Counted from the stretch's first letter, positions 9,417 to 19,194 are shown. The stretch: 64,000 nt of DNA from Pseudomonadota bacterium (GCA_021806605.1 JAJZQY010000001.1:142937-206936), one strand, 5' to 3'. Translations and numbers: made by a program. Notes: generated by a model not told the origin, from the sequence alone.

Positions 9417-11530
9417 TTCACGCGCCCCTCCTCGCGTCTGCGATAGTATTTCAGCGCAGGGACAACGATCAGTCCGATGCCCAGGACGCCGAATGCGAAG
9501 GGCCAAAGCACCGGGCCGTTCCATTCTCGGCGCATCCTGTCCCTCAGTTTTGCGTCAATGCGCAGATACTTGACGTTGTTCCTCGCCATCTGGTTGGGTT
9601 TGAGGTTGGAAAGCCAGACGTGGTTCAACTGGTAGTCCTTGGGATGGAAGCCCCACATCCAGGGGGAATCCTCCCTGAGAATGGCGACCATCCTGTCTAT
9701 GATGGCCATTCTCTGCGATGAATTTTCCATGTTCTTCATCTTCTCGAACAGCCTGTCGTATTCGGGATTGTCGTAATTGGCCGAATTCTCACCGCCATAT
9801 TTCACCTTCCCCTGAGGCCCGTACAGCAGAAAAAGGAAATTCTCGGGATCGGGATAATCCGCATTCCATCCCCAGGTGAATATTTGGGCAGAGCCCTTCC
9901 TGATTTTTTCCTGGAAACGATTGTAATCGGTCGCCCTGACTTCGAGCTGGATGTTGATCCTGGCAAATTCCTTCCTGTACCAGTCGAAGCGGGTCTTGTC
10001 GTCCGCCCCTCTTCCTGTCGAATCGAGGTAAAGCACCAGGGGCTTACCCGTGGCGGCATCGCGCCCATCAGGATAACCCGCATCGGCCAAAAGCTTTTTC
10101 GCCGCAACGATCGATTTTCGCTTCGCTTCGCCGTCAGCCCAGTCGTAAACAACCGGATTGATGCCCTCCCGTCCAGAATGGTAGCCGAAAATCCCGGGAG
10201 GCAGCGGCCCCTGCGCGGGGATTCCGCGCCCATTCGCAAAAATCGAGATATTTTCCTCGAAATCTAGCGCGATCGAAATGGCCTGCCGCAACAAGCGGGC
10301 CCGGCGGCCATACCCCCCTACCACGGGATCGAGCATGTTGAAAGCCATGTAGCGTATCGAAGGCGCAACCGAAGTTTTCAATTCTACGCCCTGCTTCGCC
10401 ATGTCTTTCGATACCTGAGCCTCTCCCTGCACCGACATCATGATCGCCTGGTCGAAATTGTCGGAAGTGATGCCGGAAACATCGTAATAACCCTGCAGGA
10501 ACTTGTTCCAGTAGGGAATGCTTTCCTTCTCCCGGGAAAACACCACCTCGTCGATGAAGGGCAGGGTTTTTCCCGCATCCTTCAATACCGATTCATCTCC
10601 CGGCATGCCGCTTGAAGGATAGGTTTCGCTGTGGAAATTCGGATTTCGCATCAACACCATCCTGCTGTTCGGATTGTTCTCGGTCAGCATGTAGGGGCCT
10701 GTTCCGACGGGGCGCCAGTCGAGCACCAGGTTTTTCCCGGCGAGACCCGGCTGGGAATAGAAGTGGTCGACTTCGGGCGGAACGGGAGCGAAGAACGACA
10801 TTGCCAGCCAGTAAGCGAACTGGGGATACTTGCCCCTGACCTTGATCGTGTAGATATAGCGATCCCTGACCTCGACCCCGGACATTTCGCATTTCGACAA
10901 ATCTGCAGCCGGGTCCTTTTGCAGCCTTTTCGAAAAGTCCCTGAACCCCAGGATGTATTCGTTCATCAGCCCGGCAATCGGCGACTGGATGCGGGGATCG
11001 GCAAGACGCTTGATCTCGTAGACGTAATCCGAGGCAACCAGTTCCCTGGTGCCGGTCTTCCTGAAATCGGCAAGATCGCCGATGGATTCGAGTTCTTTGC
11101 GGGTCAGATTCTGGTAAAGCGGCCTTCCATTTTCATCTCGGGCGAATGCCGGATGAGGCTGGTAATAGATGCCCGGTTTCAACCTGATTTCATAGAGGCT
11201 GTAGGCGATCGATTTGGCGTCGGCGTCCTGCGGTAAAAGGCGATTCTGCGCATCATAATACTGCGGATGAGGCACTGCTGTCGCAGTCAGCGGAACGAGG
11301 GTATAGGGACGCTTCAGGTAATGATACTGCAAGGGAGGCTCATAGATCTGGGCATTGATCGATGCCTCGTCCTCGCTGTAGGATCTCGCCGGATCGAGAT
11401 GCCTGGGCCGCTCGGTGAAGGCGAGATAGAGGATCGATTTTCCCCTATCGGATGCCGGATAGGGATCGTTCCAGGTGCTGCCGCAGCCCGCGATGCAGAG
11501 TATGGGAATAATGACGAGCCAGATTCGCAT
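9413..11530 (-). CDS. ABC transporter substrate-binding lipoprotein (family 5), with C-terminal TM anchor
   Basis: The start is set at the ATG at 11530, which gives a lipoprotein signal [16 protein letters not shown] with the lipidated Cys at 16; a GTG/ATG further upstream would bury the signal. The 705-residue protein is a solute-binding protein of the peptide/nickel family: [12 protein letters not shown] near the N-terminus, [29 protein letters not shown], and a [11 protein letters not shown] element typical of the C-terminal lobe. Unusually it ends with a hydrophobic helix ([19 protein letters not shown], about 675-695) and a basic tail, so it may be anchored at both ends. It is the first gene of the importer operon and is divergent from fabI. 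Confidence 0.88.
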   Translation of the reverse strand: MRIWLVIIPILCIAGCGSTWNDPYPASDRGKSILYLAFTERPRHLDPARSYSEDEASINAQIYEPPLQYHYLKRPYTLVPLTATAVPHPQYYDAQNRLLPQDADAKSIAYSLYEIRLKPGIYYQPHPAFARDENGRPLYQNLTRKELESIGDLADFRKTGTRELVASDYVYEIKRLADPRIQSPIAGLMNEYILGFRDFSKRLQKDPAADLSKCEMSGVEVRDRYIYTIKVRGKYPQFAYWLAMSFFAPVPPEVDHFYSQPGLAGKNLVLDWRPVGTGPYMLTENNPNSRMVLMRNPNFHSETYPSSGMPGDESVLKDAGKTLPFIDEVVFSREKESIPYWNKFLQGYYDVSGITSDNFDQAIMMSVQGEAQVSKDMAKQGVELKTSVAPSIRYMAFNMLDPVVGGYGRRARLLRQAISIALDFEENISIFANGRGIPAQGPLPPGIFGYHSGREGINPVVYDWADGEAKRKSIVAAKKLLADAGYPDGRDAATGKPLVLYLDSTGRGADDKTRFDWYRKEFARINIQLEVRATDYNRFQEKIRKGSAQIFTWGWNADYPDPENFLFLLYGPQGKVKYGGENSANYDNPEYDRLFEKMKNMENSSQRMAIIDRMVAILREDSPWMWGFHPKDYQLNHVWLSNLKPNQMARNNVKYLRIDAKLRDRMRREWNGPVLWPFAFGVLGIGLIVVPALKYYRRREEGRVK

Positions 11531-11571
11531 AGCGCACAGTTTAGCCCATTCGATAGTCCCACCACCACCCA

Positions 11572-11580
11572 TGCTATAAT
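11572..11580 (+). promoter_or_regulatory. Extended -10 promoter of fabI
   Basis: TGC followed by a perfect TATAAT (11575-11580) forms an extended -10 element 28 bases ahead of the fabI start codon. No good -35 hexamer is visible at the proper distance, which is common for extended -10 promoters. The 78-base gap is shared with the divergent importer operon. Confidence 0.55.
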
Positions 11581-11608
11581 TCGCCGATCCATCAAACAGG
11601 GAGAAAAC

Positions 11609-12388
11609 ATGGGATTTCTAGAAGGCAAGCGCATCCTGATCACCGGACTCCTGAGCAATCGTTCGATCGCGTACGGCATCGCAAAATCCTGCAAGGAACA
11701 GGGCGCGGAGCTCGCATTCACCTATCAGAACGAAAGGGTCATGGAGCGCGTCCAGAAGCTTGCGAGTGAATTCGAGAGCCAGCTTGTCCTTCCCTGCGAC
11801 GTGTCGAGCGATGCGGAAATCGCCACCCTTTTTTCGGAACTGGGCAGACGCTGGCCAAAATTCGACGGCCTGGTCCATTCCGTCGCTTTTGCGCCCAAGG
11901 AAGCGCTTTCGGGGGACTTCCTGGAAGGGCTGTCCAAGGAAGCTTTCAGGATCGCGCATGATGTCAGTTCCTACAGCTTCGCCGCGCTTGCAAAAGCCGC
12001 GCTGCCCCTGCTCACGGAAAATGCCGCGCTGCTGACCCTTTCCTACCTTGGCGCAGAAAAATCGGTGCCCAATTACAACATGATGGGGCTGGCCAAGGCG
12101 AGCCTGGAAGCGAACGTGCGCTATCTCGCCCAAAGCCTGGGCGGGAAGGGAATCCGGGTCAATGCGGTTTCAGCAGGTCCGATCAGGACGCTGGCAGCCA
12201 GCGGGATCGAGGGATTCGGGAAGATTCTGGATTTCGTCGAGCAGAATGCGCCCTTGCGGCGCAACGTCACCATCGAGGATGTCGGAAACGCATCGGCTTT
12301 CCTGCTCAGCGATCTCGCCTCCGGGATCACTGGCGAAATCACCTACGTAGACGCCGGCTTCAACACCACAATCGGCGGAATGGGCTAA
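11609..12388 (+). CDS. fabI: Enoyl-[acyl-carrier-protein] reductase (NADH)
   Basis: This 259-residue short-chain dehydrogenase carries out the last reduction of fatty acid elongation, turning trans-2-enoyl-ACP into acyl-ACP with NADH. It begins [20 protein letters not shown], the FabI glycine-rich cofactor loop, and has catalytic Tyr146, Tyr156 and Lys163 at the same numbers as in E. coli. The start is supported by CAGGGAG eight bases before the ATG; the longer open frame upstream runs back into the opposite gene and is rejected. The stop codon TAA coincides with the left TA boundary of a MITE-like element, so the gene end may have been set by that insertion. Confidence 0.97.
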   Translation: MGFLEGKRILITGLLSNRSIAYGIAKSCKEQGAELAFTYQNERVMERVQKLASEFESQLVLPCDVSSDAEIATLFSELGRRWPKFDGLVHSVAFAPKEALSGDFLEGLSKEAFRIAHDVSSYSFAALAKAALPLLTENAALLTLSYLGAEKSVPNYNMMGLAKASLEANVRYLAQSLGGKGIRVNAVSAGPIRTLAASGIEGFGKILDFVEQNAPLRRNVTIEDVGNASAFLLSDLASGITGEITYVDAGFNTTIGGMG

Positions 12389-12665
12389 GGAAGCCCTGAA
12401 CAAGTCGCGCATGAGCCGTGTTGCCAGGAAATCGAAATGGTCGCGCGAAGCACGACGCAGGTTGTAGCAGTGTCTACAATGCCAAGGAGCGCGACAAAGC
12501 GAGCGCTCGATTTTCACGCAACCCTTGAGGGACGGGGTTTTGCGGGCGACCCTCCTTGTCGCTCGGCTTACGAAGGGAATGACCATTCGTTGCGCCTCGC
12601 TTCGTGAGTCTCATCCCGCAAAACCAACCGTCGCGGCCACGTGGGACTTGTTCAGGGCTTCCCTA
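12386..12665. mobile_element. MITE-like element with 18 bp terminal inverted repeats flanked by TA
   Basis: GGAAGCCCTGAACAAGTC at 12389-12406 is repeated as a perfect inverted copy at 12645-12662. Both ends are bounded by TA plus a purine (TAA on the left at 12386, TAG read inwards from the right at 12665), which suggests a TA target duplication as made by IS630/Tc1-type transposases. The 280 bp element contains no credible gene. Inside are further inverted repeats: TTGTAG/CTACAA (12462-12479), and GGTTTTGCGGG near 12533 with CCCGCAAAACC near 12615. It fills the space between fabI and ppiD, which converge, and its stem could also act as a transcription end. It could instead be a large imperfect palindromic REP-type element; other genomic copies would decide. 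Confidence 0.65.
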
Positions 12666-12670
12666 AAGTC

Positions 12671-14563
12671 CTATTCCGCCGGTTTCGCGGAAATGAGCTG
12701 GCGATTTACCGAGATCTTGGCGCGGGCCTTCAGCCCCATGTAATAATCGGACAGTTCTTCCTGGGACAGCGCCCGGTTCATCTGGCCTGCCACAGCCATG
12801 AGCTGTGGCTTGGCAGGCTCGGGCGCATCGACCAGCCTGGATATTCTCACTATGCTGTAGCCTTGGGCGTTTGCCACCCCGACATAGACCGGCAGTTTCA
12901 TAACATCGGCCTTGAAAACTGCGGCCATGACCTCCCCGCTCAAGCCTTGGGAATCACGCCGACTCACGTTTACTTCCGCCTGCCAGGCAATGCCTGCGTC
13001 CTTTCCGGACTGCAATTGCGCCAGCTTCGTCTTCCCCTGCTGCAAAGCCATGTCGCTTGCCTTCTGCTGGATCAGCTTGTTCCTGATGTCAGCGCTGACG
13101 TCGCCAAGCGGACGCGTAAAGGCAGGCTTCATGTCGACCACACGGGCTGAAACCAGAACATTCGGGGAAACCTCGATCGCCTCGGTGTTCCTCTTCTTCT
13201 TCATGGCATCATCCGAGAAAATCTCCTGGAGCAATTTCTTGTTCACAGGGAAAGTTGCATTTGCGCCCGACTCGTCCATCCATCCGCTCGTCTGAATGGG
13301 GAGCTTGAAGGCATCCGATGCTGCCTTGAGGCTAGCGCTCTGCTCGTAAACCATATTGCTGAAGTTGTCCGCGCTTTCGCTGAATTTCTTGCCGGCCTCA
13401 TGCTTCCTAACTTCCTGAATTATCTCGTCGCGAGCCTCTGAAAAAGACCGGGTCTTTCCAGGCTTCACCGCATCGAGCTTGATGATGTGGAAACCGAAAT
13501 CGGAGCGAACAAGATCGCTGATCTCGCCAGGTTTCATCGAAAATACTGCATCGTCGAAAGGCTTGACCATCATGCCGCGCTTGAAGAATCCGAGATCGCC
13601 CCCGTTCGAGGCGGAGCCCGGATCCTGGGAATACTGCTTGGCAAGCTCTGCAAACTTGCCTGGCGATTGCTTCAGCTCCGCCAGAATTTTTTCGGCTTTC
13701 GCCTTCGCTGCTTCTACCTGGGCTTCCGGCGCATCTTTGGCAACCGTGATCAGGATATGGCTGGCATCGCGCTCCTCGGGAACCGTGAATTCGGCTGAGT
13801 GCGCATCGTAATACTGCTTCGCCTCGGCCTCGCCCACCTGCATCTGGGGCTGCAGCGCATCCGGGGAGAACACCAGATAATCGACCTTGACCTGCTCGGG
13901 CACCTTGAATTCATCGAGGTGGCTCTGGTAATACTTTTCAATTTCGCCCGGCTCGACCTTCTGATTCGCCAGATATTGATTCGGCGTAAAAATCGCCTGA
14001 CTCACCACGCGCTGCTGGTTGATGATTTTCAGGAACTGCGTCGCCGAGACATTGGAGACGAAGCCGTTCTCGGCCACGACGCCGAGCAATTGCTGGCGCG
14101 CAAGATCCTGCCGGACTTCCGACTCGAAGCGCACCGGGGTCAAGCCCTGGCTGCGCAGGAGCGCTTCATATCTTTCATTGGAGAAAACGCCATCCTTCTG
14201 GAACGCGGGAACCGCCTGGATCGCAGCTACCAGCTGGACATCCGTGACAGCGATCCCGGCCCGATCCGCTTCGCTCAGAAACAGCTTTTGCTGGACCATG
14301 CGTTCGAGCACGGCAAGCTTGAAGCCGGGACTGTCGAACAGCGCCGGGTCCGCGTTCTTTCCGAGAGATTCCCTCAGTCTTTCCTGCTGCTGCTTGAGCG
14401 CATTGTCGAATTCTGTCGCGCCGATATTTTGCCCGTTCACGCTGGCTACATTGTTCGCCCCGCCGCTTCGATAGGACTGGATACCCCAGAACATGAATGT
14501 CAGAATAACGAGTCCCAGAACGATCTGGACAACTTTCTTGTTTCTATCGACGAAATCGAACAT
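12671..14563 (-). CDS. ppiD: Periplasmic chaperone / peptidyl-prolyl isomerase PpiD
   Basis: The 630-residue protein is anchored by an N-terminal TM (about residues 12-30, VQIVLGLVILTFMFWGI) after the typical start MFDFVDRNKK. A SurA-like N-terminal chaperone domain follows (about 35-230), then one parvulin domain at about 265-365 (DASHILITVAKDAP, GGDLGFFKRGMMVKPFDDAV, DFGFHIIKL), and a C-terminal second chaperone-like region. PpiD helps newly exported proteins fold as they leave the Sec translocon. In E. coli and many other proteobacteria the gene directly follows hupB; here about 23 kb of polysaccharide genes lie between. Confidence 0.95.
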   Translation of the reverse strand: MFDFVDRNKKVVQIVLGLVILTFMFWGIQSYRSGGANNVASVNGQNIGATEFDNALKQQQERLRESLGKNADPALFDSPGFKLAVLERMVQQKLFLSEADRAGIAVTDVQLVAAIQAVPAFQKDGVFSNERYEALLRSQGLTPVRFESEVRQDLARQQLLGVVAENGFVSNVSATQFLKIINQQRVVSQAIFTPNQYLANQKVEPGEIEKYYQSHLDEFKVPEQVKVDYLVFSPDALQPQMQVGEAEAKQYYDAHSAEFTVPEERDASHILITVAKDAPEAQVEAAKAKAEKILAELKQSPGKFAELAKQYSQDPGSASNGGDLGFFKRGMMVKPFDDAVFSMKPGEISDLVRSDFGFHIIKLDAVKPGKTRSFSEARDEIIQEVRKHEAGKKFSESADNFSNMVYEQSASLKAASDAFKLPIQTSGWMDESGANATFPVNKKLLQEIFSDDAMKKKRNTEAIEVSPNVLVSARVVDMKPAFTRPLGDVSADIRNKLIQQKASDMALQQGKTKLAQLQSGKDAGIAWQAEVNVSRRDSQGLSGEVMAAVFKADVMKLPVYVGVANAQGYSIVRISRLVDAPEPAKPQLMAVAGQMNRALSQEELSDYYMGLKARAKISVNRQLISAKPAE

Positions 14564-14615
14564 GAAGCTTCACTTTCAAGATGGGATTCCAAGAGACGAA
14601 CCGTATGGAGGCTGG

Positions 14616-14621
14616 ATTATA
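14616..14621 (-). promoter_or_regulatory. Candidate -10 element of ppiD
   Basis: A perfect TATAAT reads on the minus strand 52 bases upstream of the ppiD start codon. The hexamer at the proper -35 distance is poor, so this is only a candidate. The gap to the upstream wcaJ gene is 162 bases and contains the palindrome GGCCGACCGGCC but no clear T-run terminator. Confidence 0.4.
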
Positions 14622-14725
14622 CCGCAAAAACCTTCGACATGAGCCAACTGAGCATAAACACTGCGACCGCGAGTGACAAACAAGTGGGCCGACCGGCCTG
14701 ACAGCATCTGCAGCTAAACAGAGCT

Positions 14726-16129
14726 TCAATATGCCTGCTTGCCGACGAACCCCCTGAACAGGGTCAGGACTATGATCCTGATGTCCAGCCAGAGCGACCA
14801 GTTCTGGATGTAATAGAGGTCGTGATCGACCCGTGCCTTCATTTTCTCGACCGTATCGGTCTCGCCCCGCCAGCCGTTGATCTGGGCCCACCCGGTGATT
14901 CCGGGCTTCACCTTGTGCCGCAGCATGTAGCCGTGAATCAGTCTCCTGTACTGTTCGTTGTGGGAAACCGCATGAGGCCTCGGCCCTACCAGCGACATGT
15001 GCCCCTGAAGCACATTGATGAACTGAGGCAGCTCGTCGAGCGAGGTCCGCCTCAGGAAAGCGCCGAACCGGGTAACACGGGGATCGCCTTTTTTCGCCTG
15101 GGGAATGCCCTGACCGTCTTCGCACACCCGCATGCTCCTGAATTTCCAGACTTCAACCACACGGCCGTTGAGGCCGTAGCGGTGCTGCTTGAACAATACG
15201 CATCCCGGGGAGGAAAGCTTGACGCCTATCGCGATAAGAACCATCGGGATGGCAATCAGGATCAGTATCAGGGATCCAAGCACGATATCTTCCAGTCGCT
15301 TCAGCCAGCCGTCCACGCCATAGAAGGGACTCTCGAAGATGCTGACCATCGGGATGCCGCCCACATTGATCCAGCGTGCATTCATCAGATCGAAAATGAA
15401 CGAATCGGGCATGATATAAACGGAGGCGGTAGTGTCGGAAAGGGCGTCCACGATCCTGATTATCCTGTTTTCCGCTCTCATCGGCAGCGCACTGTAGACA
15501 TAATCGATTCTTCCTTCACCCGCCTCTCTCACCAGATCTTCTATCCGGCCCGAAATCTCGGCGCGACCTGCCCTGGATTCCTGTCTGTCGTCGTAGATGC
15601 CGATCAGCTTGAGCCCCATCCATTCCGATTCGTTAACCCATGCCGCCAATTTCTGCGCATTCTTGCCGGATCCCACGATCGCCAGGGTCCTCAGATTCCA
15701 TCCCCTGCTTCGCATTTCCCGCAAAAGAGACTGCACGACTATCCTCTGCAATATCAGCAGGGTCGGGGTCATGGTGAACCAGGCAACAACGACGAAACGG
15801 GAATAGCTGCCGGTGGCCTTGGCCAAAAAGGCCAAGGCCACGAGAAGGATTGCTACAACAACCCATGCCTGAAAAACGCGGGCCGAAATCTCTTTCAGTG
15901 GAGCTAGACGCCAGGAACCGTATATCGATCCGGTTTCGCCAAGAAAAAGGAAACAAGCCGCCGCGACGAGAGCAGCCAGTTGGTAGATTCGACCATAGTC
16001 CACCTCGAAGATCAGGCATGAAAGCCACATTGCGGCCCCTATGATGAGTCCGTCCAGTACCCTGTTCAGCACCGAAAGCTTGCTGGATTGGGAACGGATC
16101 ATCCCGCCAGAGAAATGGGCCTCCTGCAT
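14726..16129 (-). CDS. wcaJ: Undecaprenyl-phosphate glucose phosphotransferase (WcaJ family)
   Basis: This 467-residue membrane protein starts polymer assembly by moving a sugar-1-phosphate from UDP-sugar to undecaprenyl phosphate. Four TM helices (about 28-130) are followed by a Rossmann-like middle domain (LAIVGSGKNAQKLAAWV), a re-entrant helix (about 283-308) and the catalytic PGPT domain with KFRSMRV, RRTSLDELPQFINVL and SLVGPRP. The C-terminal half is fully conserved, so it should be active. An internal ATG at 16102 (MIRSQSSKL) is an alternative start that fits some relatives; the upstream ATG has AGGG only two bases away. It is the last gene of the cluster in transcription order, with a 116-base gap before it that holds a possible TATAAA (16210-16215). 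Confidence 0.93.
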   Translation of the reverse strand: MQEAHFSGGMIRSQSSKLSVLNRVLDGLIIGAAMWLSCLIFEVDYGRIYQLAALVAAACFLFLGETGSIYGSWRLAPLKEISARVFQAWVVVAILLVALAFLAKATGSYSRFVVVAWFTMTPTLLILQRIVVQSLLREMRSRGWNLRTLAIVGSGKNAQKLAAWVNESEWMGLKLIGIYDDRQESRAGRAEISGRIEDLVREAGEGRIDYVYSALPMRAENRIIRIVDALSDTTASVYIMPDSFIFDLMNARWINVGGIPMVSIFESPFYGVDGWLKRLEDIVLGSLILILIAIPMVLIAIGVKLSSPGCVLFKQHRYGLNGRVVEVWKFRSMRVCEDGQGIPQAKKGDPRVTRFGAFLRRTSLDELPQFINVLQGHMSLVGPRPHAVSHNEQYRRLIHGYMLRHKVKPGITGWAQINGWRGETDTVEKMKARVDHDLYYIQNWSLWLDIRIIVLTLFRGFVGKQAY

Positions 16130-16245
16130 TTCCCTAAGCCCCGCGGTCAGGTTGGCGGACGGATGGAATGAGTATCGGGATCATGTTTCCTCGCCTATGG
16201 GTTTCCTTCTTTATAGGGGACGCATGGCGATTCCGCCACTTCCCG

Positions 16246-17469
16246 TTACGTTCCGGCCACCATCGAACGAAGTTCGATATCGAGGCCGGACAGCACGGCA
16301 TCTCTGCTCAGATTGCCCAGAGCATAACGCCTCGCTTCTTCTCCGAGCGCGCCTCTCAATGGAGCATCGCCGGACAGTTCTAAAATAGCACCAGCCAGCC
16401 ACCTGGCATTTCCAGGCTCGACAAGCTTGCCGCTTTTCTCCAGAACCTGCGCGATTTCCGTGCCCACTCTTGCAGTGGCCACGACAGGCCTGCCACTCGC
16501 GAGCATACCGGTAAGTTTCGAGGGCATCACGAGATCCGCCGCATCGGCGCGCTGCGGCAGCAGATGAATGTCAGCGAGATTCAGCAGATCGTTGAGCTTA
16601 TCCGCAGGCAAAAGCGAAAGCCAGACGATATTCGTCAGATCATTTGCCGATTCGTAAAGACGTTCTCTTGCCGTGCCATTGCCGCAAAGCACGAATCTGA
16701 TCGATTGCTCCTCCTTCAACTGGCGTGCGGCTTCGATCAGAATTTCCAGCCCCTGCTTCTCCCCCATATTTCCCGAATAGAGGCAGACGATCTTGTCTTC
16801 CAGCAGACCTAGCTCCTGCCTCATGGCGCTCGCTTCGCGGGGAAAGATCGCTTCGGTATCGACCCAGTTTGGAAATCGGATCGTCTTGCTTCGATCGACC
16901 CCCTTTTCTTCGAGCTTTTCCATCATTTTCGTGGAGATCGTCGAAACCCTGTCGAAGCGCCTCATCATGATTCTTTCAAGGTTCCGGATGATATCCCGTA
17001 GTTTTCCTGCCGGAAGAATCTTCAAGTCGAAAGCGGCATCCACTTCGAAATCCTGGACATGTAGCCATGCTTTAGCACCGGATAGTCTTGCAACAAGCCA
17101 TGCGCCGGGTAGGCAAAAGAGCGAGGGCTCGACCACGAAAACCACGTCGGGTTTCCAGAATGCCTGCCCAAACATCACGGGAAGGCTCGATAATGCAAAG
17201 CTCAACAGATGAACTATTCTATTGAATCCATTTTGTTTTTTCGGAACCCAGAGCGGGCACCTGAATACTTTGACCCCGCGAATGACCTCGCGAGAGTATC
17301 TTGCCCCGGAATAACCCCGCCCGACTTTCCACTCGGGATAATAGGGAGGCGCCGTCACTACCCGAATCTCATGCCCTCGTGATGCGAGCCATTCCGCCAT
17401 TTCCCCGCTGTATTTCCCAATGCCGGTCAGTTCCGGGAAGTAGTTGATGACATGGATGAGGATCTTCAC
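16246..17469 (-). CDS. wcaI: WcaI-family glycosyltransferase (GT4)
   Basis: The predicted protein begins VKILIHVINYFPELTGIGKY (GTG start at 17469), which matches the N-terminus of colanic-acid WcaI proteins; a TTG at 17487 directly after the preceding stop would add six residues. The 407 residues show a GT-B fold: N-terminal acceptor domain with VVTAPPYYPEWK, and a C-terminal nucleotide-sugar domain with CLYSGNMGEKQGLEILIEA and LPQRADAADLVMPSKLTGML. It should add one sugar to the lipid-linked repeat unit in the cytoplasm. The gene lies 18 bases after the FkbM-type gene in the cluster operon. Confidence 0.8.
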   Translation of the reverse strand: MKILIHVINYFPELTGIGKYSGEMAEWLASRGHEIRVVTAPPYYPEWKVGRGYSGARYSREVIRGVKVFRCPLWVPKKQNGFNRIVHLLSFALSSLPVMFGQAFWKPDVVFVVEPSLFCLPGAWLVARLSGAKAWLHVQDFEVDAAFDLKILPAGKLRDIIRNLERIMMRRFDRVSTISTKMMEKLEEKGVDRSKTIRFPNWVDTEAIFPREASAMRQELGLLEDKIVCLYSGNMGEKQGLEILIEAARQLKEEQSIRFVLCGNGTARERLYESANDLTNIVWLSLLPADKLNDLLNLADIHLLPQRADAADLVMPSKLTGMLASGRPVVATARVGTEIAQVLEKSGKLVEPGNARWLAGAILELSGDAPLRGALGEEARRYALGNLSRDAVLSGLDIELRSMVAGT

Positions 17470-17487
17470 TGCAGCACTATCTTGCAA

Positions 17488-18219
17488 TCAAATCCGGGCC
17501 TTGCGGCGGAACAGAAAATCCGCCTGGATTGCTCGTCCATGACGATCATAGGCAGAATTGAATACCCCCATGAGGCAAAAATCCCTGGCTGAAAGCCAGT
17601 CGATGATCTCAAATGCCAGCTTCTGTCCTGAATAAAGCTCGATGAAAGAGCACTCGCAATACACGCTATCGAAATGCGGCAGTATCGATTCGCAGCCGAT
17701 CAGCGCCTCGTGCTCGAAGCCCTGAACGTCCAGCTTCAGCATGGCCGGAGAAGATATTTCTTCGGCCTTCAGGAAGGATTCCAGGGGAGCCACGCGAACC
17801 TCCGCCGTTCCCGTCTCATGAGTGCCGGGGAACAGATTTGCCTGCCGAGGAGAGATCGGGAATAGGGATGATGAATCATCGCAAGCAGATACATGCATCA
17901 TTCTTGTTTCTGCCACAGGGCCGATCGCAGACTCGTGCAATACTACTGCGCCATCCCCTGAGAACACCTCGCGAAACAGTTTTGCCGGGCCCGGCAAGGG
18001 TTCGAACGATATGATTTTCGCATCTGGGAAGCTGTGTCTTGAAACCAAGGCGAACTGCCCACGATTTGCTCCGATATCGATCACGGTCTTGCAAGAAATG
18101 CCCCGTAAAAGGCGCTCATGCTCAATCGCCGCCGCCACGCCGAAACGCAGCGCTTTCCGGTAGCCTGGAATTCTAACTAGTGCGCTTAATTTTTGAAGTC
18201 TTCTTGTCAGTTTCTTCAT
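17488..18219 (-). CDS. FkbM-family methyltransferase
   Basis: The 243-residue protein has the FkbM pattern: TVIDIGANRGQFALVSRHSF (SAM-binding motif I), IISFEPLPGPAKLFREVF, HESAIGPV, and MLKLDVQGFEHEALIG, the DVQGxE signature of the family. Members O-methylate sugars or polyketides. In this setting the substrate is probably a sugar hydroxyl of the polymer. The ATG at 18219 is chosen; a TTG four codons upstream has no better ribosome-binding site. The C-terminus ends in FLFRRKARI, just before the wcaI-like gene. Confidence 0.85.
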   Translation of the reverse strand: MKKLTRRLQKLSALVRIPGYRKALRFGVAAAIEHERLLRGISCKTVIDIGANRGQFALVSRHSFPDAKIISFEPLPGPAKLFREVFSGDGAVVLHESAIGPVAETRMMHVSACDDSSSLFPISPRQANLFPGTHETGTAEVRVAPLESFLKAEEISSPAMLKLDVQGFEHEALIGCESILPHFDSVYCECSFIELYSGQKLAFEIIDWLSARDFCLMGVFNSAYDRHGRAIQADFLFRRKARI

Positions 18220-18249
18220 CGAATTAAACAACCTAAAGCAGTAAGGGCA

Positions 18250-19194
18250 TCATCGGTTGCAAGCCAGCGACCACTTGTATGTTTCCAGCAAATTTTGCAT
18301 GAAATTCAAGGATGGCGAAAAGGCCAAGTCATTCGAGATTTTCCCTATATCGGCCAACGAGTTCTTAATATCGCCAATTCTGGAAGGCTGGTAATCCGGG
18401 GGAATCTTGACTTGCGCAATCGTTTCACAACACCTCCAAAGCTCCCTGATGCTAATCGCTGTCCCGGACCCGACGTTGTATACCTGAAAACCTGCCAGGG
18501 AAGACTGCATGGATAGGATTAGCGCGTTGGCCACATCCTTGACGAAAACAAAATCGCGAACCTGATCTCCTTGTCCATAAATGGTCGCTGGCTGCCTTAA
18601 AGAGATTTTTCTGGAAAATATCGATATCACTCCGGAATACGAGGAATCCGGAAGCTGCCTTGGGCCAAATACATTGAAAAACCTCAAACAGGTTACGTTC
18701 ATCCCATACAGAGAAGAATAGAGCGCCCCCAATCGCTCTCCATTCAGTTTGTCCAGGCCATATGGCGAAAGCGGGGCTGTTTCTTCAGATTCCTTCAAGG
18801 GCACATTTTGAGAATCCCCATATACCGCAGCCGAGCTTGACAGCACCACACGGCAAATTCCTAGTTTACGGGCCTCATTCAGCACGAGTTGCGTCCCTCT
18901 GCTATTGGTATCGAAGCTTTCATCCGGGCGCTCAATTGAACCAGGAACGGAAACCATTGCAGCCATGTGAAAGACACCATCGGTACCTGCCATCGCATTC
19001 GCAAGTCGCCTCGAATCGCGAATGTCCCCGTGGATCACATCAAGTTTCCCGTCGATCTGATATAACCCATCAAGATTCCCTTCCTGGCCCGTGCTGAAAT
19101 TATCATATACGCGTACCTTGCACCCCTGACTCAGCAATGCTTCCACCAGATGGGATCCTATGAAGCCAGCTCCGCCAGTGACCAAATAAAGCAT
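18250..19194 (-). CDS. NAD-dependent sugar epimerase/dehydratase (extended SDR)
   Basis: The 314-residue protein opens with LVTGGAGFIGSHLVEALLSQ, the NAD-binding GxxGxxG loop. It has the catalytic Ser region SSSAAVYGDS and the Tyr/Lys pair in SPYGLDKLNGE. Family resemblance is closest to UDP-glucose 4-epimerase-type enzymes, including NAD-dependent enzymes acting on UDP-GlcNAc or UDP-hexuronates, but the substrate cannot be read from sequence. It supplies one activated sugar for the cluster. AGGAAGAA precedes the ATG. The stop is 30 bases ahead of the FkbM gene start, and a 194-base gap of unremarkable sequence separates it from the upstream glycosyltransferase. Confidence 0.88.
   Translation of the reverse strand: MLYLVTGGAGFIGSHLVEALLSQGCKVRVYDNFSTGQEGNLDGLYQIDGKLDVIHGDIRDSRRLANAMAGTDGVFHMAAMVSVPGSIERPDESFDTNSRGTQLVLNEARKLGICRVVLSSSAAVYGDSQNVPLKESEETAPLSPYGLDKLNGERLGALYSSLYGMNVTCLRFFNVFGPRQLPDSSYSGVISIFSRKISLRQPATIYGQGDQVRDFVFVKDVANALILSMQSSLAGFQVYNVGSGTAISIRELWRCCETIAQVKIPPDYQPSRIGDIKNSLADIGKISNDLAFSPSLNFMQNLLETYKWSLACNR

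Noticed and set aside
11267-11608. An in-frame extension upstream of fabI.
   Set aside because: It would overlap the opposite binding-protein gene and its leader. The ATG at 11609 has a ribosome-binding site and gives the standard FabI N-terminus.
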